This document shows, one piece after another, positions 22,149 through 33,477 of a DNA stretch of 64,000 nucleotides (its first letter is position 1; each line of letters begins with the position of its first letter). The notes beneath the pieces are model-generated. The model was not told where the DNA came from, did not search any database, and saw only the letters and a program-made list of their open reading frames with translations. The DNA comes from Cryptomeria japonica (lineage: Eukaryota > Streptophyta > Pinopsida > Cupressales > Cupressaceae): assembly GCF_030272615.1 (NCBI RefSeq), contig NC_081413.1:142935976-142999975 (forward strand), read 5' to 3'. The translations under genes and the position numbers were made by a program.

Positions 22149-23248
22149 TGTTGGAAAGAGACAGTATATTGTTGTTCATATGTTGTCATTAATGGCAACA
22201 TGAGTCAGATATCTAATCCGCAGTTCATAATTCATTGTACTGGAAGATTGTTTGAAGTTCGGAGAGAAGAACAGGTCATCCAATAGAGTGTACATTGTTT
22301 TGGTAGGTAGATTATTTATGTTGATTATTTTATGTTTCAGATCTTGGAGATGCATTGTGAATGTGTGATATGCCTTATTCTAGGCTTATGGCCTTCGGTG
22401 TTAAGTATTGAGTGAGTTGGAAGATCCGACATACATGTTTTTTCTGTTAGAACAACACTTATAAGTTGTATTGTGTGGTGATTCATTGTGTGGAAATTTA
22501 GGATAAATTTTGGTGATTGGTTGTGTGTTTGAGGATGTTAAATTGACATGCGGGAAGAGTGTGGACAACTTTTTTTGGTCCCCATGGTTGTTCTGGATGG
22601 GATTGAGCTGACTTGGGTAACATGTTTCATTTATGTGTTATGTGTTTTTGGGCCGACATGAAATAGATCTAATTTGATGTTGTGGATGTATATGAGTGAT
22701 TGATTTGATCATTTTTTATATTGTTGGATAGGTGTGAAGTGTTTATGAGTGATTGTGCACAGTTTCATGTGTGCAGTTGAAGGATTTGTGCTCCAGAATA
22801 CAACAAAATATTAGAATAGAGTAGTATTGCAGAACAAAGTATTTTGTGCTTAACTAGAACTATTTTGGCATTTGTAGATGTTGTTTATCAATTCAGACAT
22901 TCCAATTATTATATGTAATCATTTTGTAAGGCAGTGAGCCTTCTGGGGTTGTAGCCCTTATTGTAATTTGAGAAGTGAGCTCTAGGAAATGTGCATTCCC
23001 ATCATGTAATATTATTATACTTCTAACAAGGTATATTAATATTGTGGGTCTCAATCCCATTGTGGCTTTTCCCTTAACTGGGTTTCCACGTAAAAATCTT
23101 GGTGTTATGGTGGTTTGGTTATTTGCTTTGTTTTTCTGCACTCTACTTTTATTCATTTGCATTAAGTGGTTTAGAGGACAGATTAAGAATGTTAAAAACT
23201 GTTGAACACTAATTCACCTCCCCCTCTCAATGTTCCTTTATTTCAACA
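22149..23248 (+). repeat. NA1 5' LTR (1100 bp)
   Basis: It starts TGTTGGAAAGAGAC and ends TTTATTTCAACA. It aligns along its whole length with 28342-29451, including AGATATCTAATCC, GAGAGAAGAACAGG and ATGTAATATTATTATACTTCTAACA. It ends with the AATTCACCTCCCCCTCTCAA tract shared by all Copia LTRs here. Confidence 0.85.
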
Positions 23249-23249
23249 A

Positions 23250-23262
23250 TTAATATCAGAGC
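23250..23262 (+). promoter_or_regulatory. NA1 primer-binding site, degraded
   Basis: TTAATATCAGAGC directly follows the LTR. It differs from the CopA site TTGGTATCAGAGC only by GG to AA, two G-to-A changes. Confidence 0.75.
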
Positions 23263-23309
23263 CTAGTTCCTTAGAAGAAGCCTAACAGCTTGAGGAGGAT
23301 CTGGGAAAG

Positions 23310-24480
23310 TGAACCAATAGAATTTGGTAGTCTAAAGCATTAGCTTGTTGTAGCACTTGAGGATCTTGATCAAGCCCAAACTAAGGTCTGACAAGTGAAA
23401 GTAAACCTTAAGGATGCTGAGAACTTCATTTAATCATTGAAGGATCAGTTGAACAAATCAAAGGAGAAGAGAAAGGAACTTGTTGATAAGCTAAAAGAGA
23501 AATAAAGTCAAAACATTGATGAAGAAGCCCTGAACGAAAAGACAAATGACTGTGAGAGACTTGCTAGAGATAATACAATCCAAAAGAATGAGATGGAAGC
23601 CATTATGATGATATTGACAAAAGAGATTGAGGAAAGGAAGAAGAATGAGGAGAAGCTTGCTTAGTCCCTAAAAGACAAATTTGAAGAATGTTGAAGACTT
23701 GAGAGTGAGAATAGAGAACTAAAGCTTGAGCTGCAAGACTCCAAACAACATGAGGAAGATCTTGAAAGGTAGATCATTCTTATTAGATATGATCTTTATG
23801 TTGAAAATAAGTACAAGGAGAATTATTGATTTGGCTAAGCCAAGCTAGATGAGATGCTTGCAAGCCAAAAGCATCCTAATGATACTCAAGGTCTTGGATT
23901 TGAGAAGGGTGAAAGCTCCAAATCAGCACAACAAAAGAACAGCTCAAGAAATTCTTTGGTAAGGCAACCTAATGCTCATAAATTCAATGGTAATTGCAAG
24001 TTTGCAATAAATTTGGTCATATGGCTAGTCAATGCAGAAATAGGATGATCAATAATGGTCCATCTTTTACCGATCAATGTTTCAAATACAATAAGTATGG
24101 ACATAAGGCAAATGAATGTAGAAGTCTGATGAATAACTTTTAGAATAGGAGAAATGTTAGATGTTACGCATGTAGTAGGTTTGGAAATGTTTCTAATCAG
24201 TGTAGATCAAGAGGAAATTAGATGAATTTCAAACCTAGTCAAGGAAATGTTATTTGTTATGCTTGCAACAAATTTGCTCACATTGCTAGGTATTGTAGAA
24301 GAAAAAATGTAAATAGGAGAGGTCTGGAAGACAAGAATAAGAATTTGAAGGCTGATGAGAAAGGAAAAGAAAAAGTTGATCAGATGATAGATTAGATGAA
24401 GAAGACTGGGGTGAAGAAAAGTGATGCTAATATAGTTAATGGGTCCGCACCTGATTTTGGTGTTTGAACCTCATCTGGTA
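23310..24480 (+). pseudogene. NA1 Gag-like protein: coiled coil plus four zinc knuckles
   Basis: The N-terminal 180 or so residues are Lys-, Glu- and Leu-rich with heptad character (for example SLKDQLNKSKEKRKELVDKL and KEIEERKKNEEKLA) and would form a long coiled coil. LGFEKGESSKS follows at about 23893. Four CCHC-type knuckles then lie between about 23998 and 24300. The first is broken by a one-base deletion. The second has Tyr for its second Cys (CFKYNKYGHKANEC). The third has Asn for His (CYACSRFGNVSNQC). The fourth is intact (CYACNKFAHIARYC). Several TAG/TAA stops interrupt. The likely role is RNA packaging and particle assembly. Confidence 0.7.
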
Positions 24481-24908
24481 ACTAAGCTAAGGCATCTGGC
24501 CTTAGTGAATGTTTTCATGATAATCTTACAAACCCCTTGTTGGAGATCTATAACACATTCTAGCAAGTTGCAAATGTTTCTTTGATGATCACTGACTCAG
24601 TAGAAGATTTTCTGAAAGTGCTTGATGATTCGTAGATGATGTTTTGGGAGAACTTTGTAAATATAGGGTATCCAGAAGATTAGAGTTAAGTGCATTTATT
24701 ATACCTAAAAGTTAGGTATGCAAAGGATAAAAAATGAATTAACCTTTCATTTCTCACTTTGTATTCAAAGTGAGAAAGAAGAAGAGTGTGGCGAAGGAGA
24801 ATTTGAAGAGATTTTGAAAGATATCCAAATTTGGTGTGCAATCTTGCACCTGGTTATAAGGTATTTCTCAAATAAAACTTTTTAGTTTGAAGCCTAAAAT
24901 TTTTTAAA

Positions 24909-27900
24909 ATGGCATCATCTAGAATTGCAACCTCATTGGTAGTAGATGTCACTGAAAGGGCAAGACCTAATTTTAAGATGCATCCATATAAGTCAATGGA
25001 AGATGATTTGAGTGGTGCTTTTTCATTAGTCCCATATAGAGTTTTACATGTGGAGGATATTAGGGCTAACGTCCATTGTAACATTGAGGAGCCAGTGGAT
25101 GCTCGAATGATAAAATTATACACACAACACATGATTGATGGAATGGGTAATCTAAAACCTAAATTTAAGTCACTTGAGGAGAAGGGTTCCATACAGTTCA
25201 TTAACTTTCCAATGTTCAATGAACCTGAGTAGGTATGGTTTATTCTAATAAAAATGCATGACAAGTTCATGTGGCTTGAAAAACCCCACAAGATTACCAT
25301 GAATTCAATTCAAGTGGTGACTTGTTTAAGCTTAGTCGGTGAGATTCCTTCCTTGAGGAATGTTAAGAACCAAACAGTAATAGAAGCTATCAATTCTCAA
25401 TTTGACAAAAGGTCGATGATAATTAGTAATATTATTGAATATGATGTCAGGTTAGCATCAATGGTGATGGAATACAAAATATATCATTCTAGACAAGACA
25501 ATTCAATATCTGGTATGACTATATATGTTGCCTATAAGATGTTGAAAGAAGATAATAAGTATGATTAATGTGAGGTACTCCGGAGTGATCTATTGGGAAA
25601 CTTGAAGAAAATCAAATAGGATAAGAAGAATATATTCAAATTTAGAACTTTAATTATATGTTTATACTTCTACTTCATGAATGAGATTTTGGGTGTTGGC
25701 AAAGTTCAGTGAGCGTATAGCAGGCTAGTGGTAGTACAAATAAAAGAAATACTTTATGGTCTTTGAGATGCTACAGTTTAGAATGGAATTCTATGGGGAT
25801 ACTTCAAGACCTTATGGAGCATGTTGCAAAGTAGGGAAAGACTTCATAAGGAGATAGTAGAGAAATATGAGGATACAATCTATTTTATGGTTGATATTGA
25901 CCAGTGCCTTATGGAAGATGTGGAGCCAACAACTTCATGGATCATGCCCATGAGGTATGAGGTTGAAGGTCATATTCTTGATGCATATGCTCAGCATTTA
26001 TTGAGAAAACTTGTGGATAAATCTAAAGAAAGGTTTGGGACTTACAAGGAAAAGAGCTTGGACTTACACTCTAAGTTTAAGAAGCCTAAGATTTAGAAGA
26101 ATGTGAGGAAGGAGGTAGAGTAGTTGGCGAAGAGCATGGGGATTACCAAAGAGGCGGTCTAGAGAGCTAGAGATAAGAACATTCTGAGTGAAGAAGATAT
26201 TTTAAAGCCAAAGAAGGCTAAACCGGAAACCCTTATCCCTAAGTCAAAGGAATCAAGGAGCTTTGCACCCTCCTTCATTGCTCATAAACCTATTAGTTCA
26301 CCTAAGCCTCAAGCCAAACCATCTGATGAAGGAAAGAGGAAGAGAGGACAAGCTAGAGTATTCATTCATGTTGATGAAGAAGAGACGAAATCTGATGAAG
26401 CTATAAAAGAAGTAAAGAAAATCTCAAAGACTACTAAGGTAGTCAAGGAGAAGCCTTTTGGTGGAGATAAAATTGGTAAGAAATCTAAGCCATCTGAACT
26501 TGATGAGGCATTAAAGAAAGGAAAACTTGAAGTTAAGACTCCCATGTCATTAGATCAAATTGAAAATGAAAATAAGAATGGAAATTTGAAGCCACTATCA
26601 GATTGGTATGATAATTTTGAAAAGAACCCTAGAGGAAGCAACTATTGAATATCTGAAAAAGTACATGAGGGATCTCATGGAGATGATGTCAAAAATTCCT
26701 AGGAGTTTGTATGATCTTATAGAAATGAGGAAAGAGACATCTAGGATAGAGGAAGAAAGGATAAGAGAATATGTTTTAGTCCAAATCTGTCTAGTGATAG
26801 TTAAGGGAGAAATTGACAGAATTCTTAAGGAGAACAAGGAAAAGTTCAGGAGCAAGACAAGAGTGAACAAGATGATGATTGGTGAGAATGACGAGGTCAG
26901 TAAGGAAACTGAGAATATTTTGAGAGAATTAATATTTGAGAATTAGTATGAGTTGGTACTAAGAGACCTTAGGAGGATGTTCAAATGTCTGGTCTAGAAG
27001 TTCTAGGAATGCCATCCCTAGAGATGAGCCTAAAACTGATTAAACTTATATTTTGAAGAACAGACAACTGAACAAATTGATGTGATAGCTCCAAAACATG
27101 TGAGAGTTGAGGTTACTACAGTTGAGGGAGCTCAGATCCCTCTAGTTGTCATTATTGAGCCTATAGAGAAGGAAGTTGAGAAGGAGAAGGTAGAGACCCA
27201 GGTTGAGCAGATTTTGGTGGCAAGAGACACTAGGGATTCAGAAAAGGGGAAGTAGATTGTGAGTGACTCAAATTTCATTCAAGGCTCTATCAATCTTGAC
27301 TCTTTGTCCTCCATCCAAAATATCCATTTGGCCACTCTTGCATAGGCCAAATCCAATGCAGACTTAATGGAGTCTCATATAGAGGATAGTGAGCTAATAT
27401 TAATGGCAATCAGTGATCTTGAGAAAAAAATTTCATCTTTCGAGAAGGACACATTTGGTACACCCTCCAATCAGCTCAAAAGCTTACTCAAATCAAATCA
27501 TTCTCACTTTGTATCATTGGAGAAAGCTACAGAGGAAAAGGTTCTCAGTGCTTTTAATGCTAATAGAATAAAAGTAGTTATGAAGATTATTAGTGGTGAC
27601 TGAACCAGTTTGGTTCCTTGTGTTAAAGAATTCAAGATGCATTGGCCAAAGGTGGAAAAATCTACAAATCATGTCTCTTACTGCCTAATTTCACCATAGA
27701 AATTAAAAAGAAGATAAAGGAGCATGAAGGGCAGTTGGATAGCCTATCACAATCATTTGATCCTCTGTCCATTTTTGCAAGCAGTAAGGAAGATCAAATA
27801 ATATCCTTACTTGATAAGATCAGAAGCCTAAATAAAGAGTAGAAAAAAATTGTTGGGAGAGTTGGAGAGCTAAGAAATCTTATCACTCCTTGATTGGATA

Positions 27901-28091
27901 CCTTGCTAAGTAGTCTGCAGGATGCATAGAATGCATTGAATAAGAGTGCACCTATAGATCCTAGGGCAGCAGAGATGCAAGCCTATTTGTTTAGAGCCCT
28001 CATATCCATTTTGGAGAATCTCAAGGTAGGTTGGGATGCCCATTTGGCATCATTGAAGACCATTTTTGTAGATATTTTCAAATTTGTGTAA
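24909..28091 (+). pseudogene. NA1 second frame, unknown protein of about 1060 codons
   Basis: I do not recognise this protein. It starts at ATG 24909 (MASSRIATSLVVDVTERARP) and ends at TAA 28089-28091. Phase 0 is used to about 26610, phase +1 to about 27605, then phase 0 again, so two frameshifts and about a dozen stops have accumulated. The first 390 or so codons look globular, with aromatic and charged motifs such as FSLVPYRVLHVEDIRANVHC and VDARMIKLYTQHMIDGMG. A Lys/Pro/Ser/Glu-rich linker follows (26100-26600), then a helix-rich region, and a C-terminal part with KIKEHEGQLDSLSQSF. There is no D-T/S-G, D-D-E or YVDD motif. It lies in sense orientation between Gag and the polypurine tract, where pol should be. 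Confidence 0.6.
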
Positions 28092-28171
28092 GTTTGTAGC
28101 ATATACCCTTGTATGTAGAGTTTTTGGAAAAAATTTGATATGTGGACACCTACCCTTTGCCATTCATGTTA

Positions 28172-28341
28172 AAGGGGGAGTATAAGGTAGTGAAAAATAT
28201 TGTAATCTCTCAGGGGGAGTTTGTTGGAGTTTTGGTTTTTTTTAATTTTCAAGTATAGTAGCGTATGACATTTTTGGTTTGACACTTAGTCGTTTTAGTC
28301 ATTTTTCACTAAGTGTTGCCATCAATGCCAAAGGGGGATAT
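28172..28341 (+). promoter_or_regulatory. NA1 polypurine tract and two upstream G-tracts
   Basis: AAAGGGGGAGT near 28174, CAGGGGGAGT near 28220 and AAAGGGGGATAT at 28330-28341. The last abuts the 3' LTR and is the likely primer. The middle one is itself followed by TTGTTGGAG, resembling the LTR start. Confidence 0.7.
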
Positions 28342-29451
28342 TGTTGGAAAGATACACTGCATTGTTATTTAGATGTTGTCATTGATGGAAACTTGAATTA
28401 GATATCTAATCCATAGTTCATAATTCATCCTACGGGAAGATTGTTCAAGTCCGGAGAGAAGAACGGGTCATCTGACAAAGTGTACAATGTTTTGGTTGGC
28501 AGATCATGTGTGTTGAGTATTTTATGTTGTGGATCTAAGAGATGCATTGTGAGAATGTGATATGCCTTATCCAAAGCTTATGGCCTCTTGTGTTGAGTCT
28601 TGATTGAATTGGAAGATCCTTCTATTAGAACTGTTAAAACGGTACTTATAAGTTGTAACATGTGGTGATTGATTGTGCGGATCTTATGGATCAATTTTGG
28701 TAATTGGTTGTGTGTTCGCAGATGTTAAAGTGACATGTGGGAAGCATGTGGACAACTTGTTTTGGTTTGCATGGTTGTTTTGGATCGGATTGAGCCGACT
28801 TGGGTAACATGTTTCACTTGTGTGTTATGCGTTTTTGGGCTGACATGAAATAGATCTAATTTGATGTTGTGGATGTATATGAGCGATTGATTTGATCATT
28901 TTTTATATTGGTGGATATGTGTGAAATGTTTATGAGTAATTGTGTGTAGTTTTGTGTGTGCGGTTGAAGGATTTATGCTGCAGAATACAATTCAGAATAT
29001 CATAACAAAGTAGTGTTGCAGAACAGAGTATTTTTTTCTTAACCAAAACTATTTTTGGCATTTGTAGATACTTTTTAATAGTTCAAACATTCCAATTATT
29101 ATATGTAATCATTTTATAAGGCAGTAAGCCTTCCTAGGTTGTATCCCTTATCATAATTTGAGTAGTGAGCTCTAGGCAGTGTGCCTGAATGCATGTGCAT
29201 TCACCTCATGTAATATTATTATACTTCTAACAAAGTATATTAATATTGTGGGTCTCAATCCCACCGTGGTTTTTCCCTTAACCAATTTTCCACATAAAAA
29301 TCCTGGTTTTATGGTGTTGTGGTTATTTGTTTTGTGTTTTTGCACTTTAATTTTATTCATTTGCATTAAGTCATTTAGAGAACATATTAAGAATGTAAAA
29401 AATTGCAGAACACTGATTCACCCCCCCTCTTAGTGTTCCTTGATTCCAACA
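28342..29451 (+). repeat. NA1 3' LTR (1110 bp)
   Basis: It starts TGTTGGAAAGATACAC and ends CTTGATTCCAACA. Numerous point differences from the 5' LTR show that the insertion is not recent. It carries the GATTCACCCCCCCTCTTAG tract near 29414-29432. Confidence 0.85.
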
Positions 29452-30471
29452 TGTTCCTCATAATATATGTGTGGGAATTTGAATTGTAACTCTCTTGGGT
29501 AATTTTTTTGGCATATTCATAAGGACTCTTAGTGGCATAATCTCCTTGCATAGTAATAACTGGTTTGTTAGGAGTGTAAAAAGTATCATTAATATAACCA
29601 CCTTGGACCACAAAAGAGGTTATTAAGAGGTTGAGAGGTTTGAGGAGCACTACTACCCTGAACAACAATCACAAGCTTGTTAGGAGTTTTATAACTATTC
29701 ACATGTATCATATTGGTCAAAGATGGTTTGGGAATATGTGAGAAAGATCTAGTAGAGATGAAATCATCAACTGGTTCATAAATAGGATTATCAACCTATG
29801 AATAGTATTACCTTCAAATTGAATGAACGAGAAATCCTCATAGAAAGGATTGAAAGTGATATTGAACCCTTGTAGTATAAGAGAATATTTACAAGGAAGG
29901 TACATTTTAGAAGTTCAAGATCAACATTACTCCTATTAGGGAGACTATTAAAAGAAGTGTTGATAATATTTTCTTGCACCAAAATTACACCATGGATATG
30001 ACCAATTTTGGGAGAGAGACAAGCACTTGTCATCAATGCTTCTTTCTTTCTATTGTAATAATCCTCTAAGCTTTTTTTGAGTAATAAAATCTTTAGGAGA
30101 AGGATTAACACTATCCATAAATTCTTCATCTCTAACATAAATACCATGTATGCAAGGTAAGGTGACATTAAGGAACGTATTTATGATACCATCCTCTTCC
30201 TCTAGGATATCCTTATGTGAAAGGAGCATTTTAGGAGAAAGATCAACATTATTCATAAAAACTTCATCCTTAGAAGATAGAGTTTTAAAAGTGTTATAAT
30301 CTCTTCTTGCATAAAATTATCCTCATGGGTAGGAGGATCATTAAGAGAGAGTAAATCATAGCTATGAATGAAAAAAATAGCTAAGTTGTCATCATATGCA
30401 TAAAAGGGAACATCATGAACATCTTGAATAAAACTTTAAATTGAACTAGCAAAAGAAGATAACAACTCCAT
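29452..30471 (-). pseudogene. GypB1, N-terminal region of the Gag-like frame
   Basis: The sense start is ATG at 30471. The sequence parallels the GypB2 frame at 58487-57981: LLSSF near the start, then IDT-like and FLNVTLP motifs (GIINTFLNVTLPCIHG at about 30180-30135, matching the GypB2 segment with IDTFINVTLPSLHS). Frames are broken by several indels. It continues at 22148 across the NA1 insertion. The family shows no classical Gag domain here; function is inferred only from its place after the primer-binding site. Confidence 0.6.
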
Positions 30472-32149
30472 ATGCAATTATAATTTAATATAAAAATGCA
30501 TATAAATAGAAACATACACAATGCATAAAACAAAATGTTTTTCTATTTTTCTTCTCCTGAAATGAAATGAAGATATAAATCATAAAATGCAATGTAAGAA
30601 GGTCAGGCTCACCAAAATGTAATATGGTAAACTAGATACCAAATGAATGTAACTATGAGTGCATAAGATATATGTTTCATAAATGATTAATAATATGAAT
30701 CAATTAAGTGCATGTGAATCAAATTTGAAAATGAAAATTAGAAGTAATGCAAGTATGAGAGTTGGGTTCACCAAAATTTAAAGTAGTGAAAATTAGGGTT
30801 TTACTAATTATTATAAGAAAACCACTATAATCCATACTTACATTAAGGAAGAGAGGAATCCAATTTATCCTCTCCCTTTGGAAAGGAGGATGAATGCAAA
30901 TTGGATTTGGTTGTGATTTCCCTTCTTTGATTGAGTTGAAAATGCAATTGAAATTGTAAAGTTGAATCTAGGTTAAGTATTTGAGAAATTGAAGTAAGTT
31001 GATGAAAATATGATATTGTAAATATTAGATAGAGCCACAAAAAAAATTTGGAAAGTAGAAGAGGATCAAAACCTGCACTTGAAAATTTCAGTGAAATTGT
31101 CAAGATCATGATGGTAGGGTTCCCTAGTCCTATAATTGCAAAGATAGAAAAGTTGGATCTTTATGAGAATGGAAAGGCACACTAGATACACTGGTGAAAT
31201 ATCCAAAAATATTCCCGACCAGGGAAAAATTTCACCCTGGTCCTCCATGAGCACCCTTGTCCCTCTACAATGCCCTGTTCCTAAGAGGTCTCTAGAACTT
31301 CTGCCAGAGATAGTTTAGTTTGTCTTTGTCTCATATATTGGTTTCCTCTTTCACAGCTCCCAAATTTATCACCTGCACATCAAAAGAAAGGAAAGTGTAT
31401 TGTGGATATGGGTTTGCCTTAGGTCAAATCCTAGGTTTGGAACTAACCCTAATTGAAATAGAAATTAAATTAAAAGTATTCCTTCTGAAGGCAAAGGCAA
31501 CAGTTGGAATTGAAATTATTGAATGTAGATGATTATACCTTCAATAGGTGATGCAACGCTCTTAGGATAAGACCTCCATGTATTGATGCAATAACATTAT
31601 AAATTGCATAAAATACATCATGAAATTATAATTGAAATATAATATGAAGGTGCCTTGATGTATTTTGTTGCTCCTTGAATCAAATCATCTCTTAAGGAAG
31701 AAGAACTGCTCTTGAATTGGATGATAATGTTAACATAAGATGTCATTTTCAAAATACATTTTGAGAGTTACCTTATATACGGATATCATAATTAATATCA
31801 CCTTTAGGCCAACTTAGATTTGAATTAGATTGGACTACCAAATTATCATCCCAAAATTTAGGGAAAAAGTTTGGTACCGGGATGTTAGGGCACCCCAGTC
31901 CTATCATCTTTTTTGATTTTCTAGGTATGCGAGATAATGGGGTTCCAATATCGATAATAACTTAGTGGCTCAAACCTCAAACCATAATGTATAGATATGC
32001 ATAATGTGTTTTTTAAGTTGAAATTGGGGTGGGATTAGAAATAAATCAGGATATTGAAGGGCACACCTAGAATTAAGGGCACCAGAGGTTGTTCTTGCTT
32101 TCTTGTCTATGGTAGTTATATCATAGTGGTGGATTTTGTTTCTTTCTTT
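30472..32149 (-). repeat. GypB1 leader and putative 5' LTR region, non-coding
   Basis: Two primer-site-like words occur on the plus strand, GGCTCACCAAAATG at 30606-30619 and GGGTTCACCAAAATT at 30764-30778. They correspond to TTTTGGTGA(A/G)CC on the minus strand, as beside the GypB2 LTR. The rest is A+T rich with no convincing frame. Phrases around 31200-31300 (accagg...caccctggtcc) recall the insertion at 33478-34802. LTR limits are not resolved. Confidence 0.4.
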
Positions 32150-32455
32150 CTCTTTTGGTAGTGAGCCTTTCTAGGCAATGAGCCTTTCTGTAGCGAGCCA
32201 CCTTTGTAAAAATCACCTTAACCAATGTCACCCTAATAGGTGTTATGTATTAAGAATTAACATTCTTTGTGGTTTTTCCCTTCTTGGTTTTCCACATCAT
32301 ATCTGGTGTTCATTGTGTATGTATGTGTATGCTTTAATGATTAAATTTGTTAAAATTAAAAAATTAATAAGTTGGTTATTCTAGATGTGTGAAAGAATTA
32401 AAAAGTTTAATTGACAACTAATTCACCCCCCTCTCAGTTGTTCAGGCATTCAACA
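32150..32455 (+). repeat. CopB 5' LTR, 3' part
   Basis: It ends CAGGCATTCAACA at 32455, preceded by ATTCACCCCCCTCTCAGTTG and by TTTTTCCCTTCTTGGTTTTCCAC, a phrase common to the Copia LTRs here. Its left limit is uncertain. It does not overlap the LTR that begins at 37933, so identity between the two ends of CopB cannot be tested. Confidence 0.6.
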
Positions 32456-32456
32456 A

Positions 32457-32468
32457 TTGGTATAAGAG
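32457..32468 (+). promoter_or_regulatory. CopB primer-binding site
   Basis: TTGGTATAAGAG follows the LTR after one base and differs from the initiator-Met type TTGGTATCAGAG at one base. Confidence 0.7.
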
Positions 32469-32512
32469 ATTTGGTTCCATGGAAAAGAGCTTAATTTCTT
32501 GAGGTATATCAG

Positions 32513-33477
32513 ATGTCACATAAAATAACTATTCCTATCTTTGAGGGATCCGACTATGGCTTCTGGAAAGTGAAGATGAGAGGTTACTTGATCTCCTTGG
32601 GTTAAAAAACTTGGAAAGTAGTGGAGACCAAGTATGTATAGCCGACAAATGGTCTTACTACTCTAGATGAAATTCAGGCTTATCAAGAGAATGAAAAAGA
32701 AAGGTATGCCATCTTTAGTGCTTTATTAATAATTAAATTAACAAATTTTATTTCATTAAATACTACTCATGAAGTTTGGGAATAGTTAAGAGAAACCATG
32801 AAGGAAATGACAGAGTTAAATCATCAACGAAGTTGATAGCTAAGCGCAAATATGAGAAATTGATAATGGAAGAAGGAGAGGATATAATAAGTTATTTTCA
32901 AAGGGTTGATAGTGCAGTAAATGAATTAGAGAACTTGGTGGTACCTTAAATGATGAAGACATAATGGAGAATATTTTGATGACTCAACTGGAAAGGTACA
33001 GTGATAAGATCTCTGCTATTGAAGAAGTTCACTATGGAACAACTATATGGCACTCTGATCGCATTTGAGATGAGGAAGTTTGGAAAGCACAAAGCTAAAT
33101 CTGAGACAACCTTTAAGGTTGTTGAAGAAGACCCAGATGATGAAATCTTGAATGAGATGGAAGCAAATTTTCTGAGGAAGTTGAAGAAAGGCACCAACAA
33201 ATATAAAGGTATATTGTTACCCTTAAATGTTTTAGATGTGGAAATATTGGTCACTTATCTACTAGATGTTCAGAAAAAGGAACAAGACAAAAGTTTAGAT
33301 AAGGTAAAGGAAAGTTTAATAAGAGAACCTATTATTTTAAAGATGATGTTGGTATTTTAGATGATGAATTAGACTATGAAGAAGGTGACTGTTTGTTTTT
33401 GGTAGAAAATGATGTAACTAAAATTGATGTTTTATCCTCTGAGATTGTTAAAATTGTTGTCACTTCTTTACATGCTA
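32513..33477 (+). pseudogene. CopB Gag
   Basis: ATG at 32513, then IFEGSDYGFWKVKMRGYL, the start typical of Copia Gag (here called CopB because it differs from CopA). Central pieces include YEKLIMEEGEDIISYFQRV and, in another phase, EQLYGTLIAFEMRK. A zinc knuckle CFRCGNIGHLSTRC lies at about 33226-33268, in a third phase. At least two frameshifts and several stops break it. The frame runs to HA at 33471-33477, where the next insertion interrupts it. Confidence 0.7.

Larger units (their letters stand above)
22149..29451 (+). mobile_element. NA1, non-autonomous LTR retrotransposon with a large unknown frame
   Basis: Two LTRs of about 1.1 kb (22149-23248 and 28342-29451) flank 5.1 kb. A degenerate initiator-Met primer-binding site and a polypurine tract are present. 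The interior codes for a coiled-coil, zinc-knuckle Gag and then a 1060-codon frame without protease, integrase, RT or RNase H motifs. It would need enzymes from an autonomous Copia element. The flanking 5-mers TATTT (22144-22148) and TGTTC (29452-29456) agree at three of five sites, so the TSD is weak, but the two outer flanks are both GypB1. Confidence 0.8.

Noticed and set aside
22144-29456. A firm target-site duplication for NA1
   Set aside because: TATTT and TGTTC agree at only three of five bases. Two transitions could explain this, but it is not proof.
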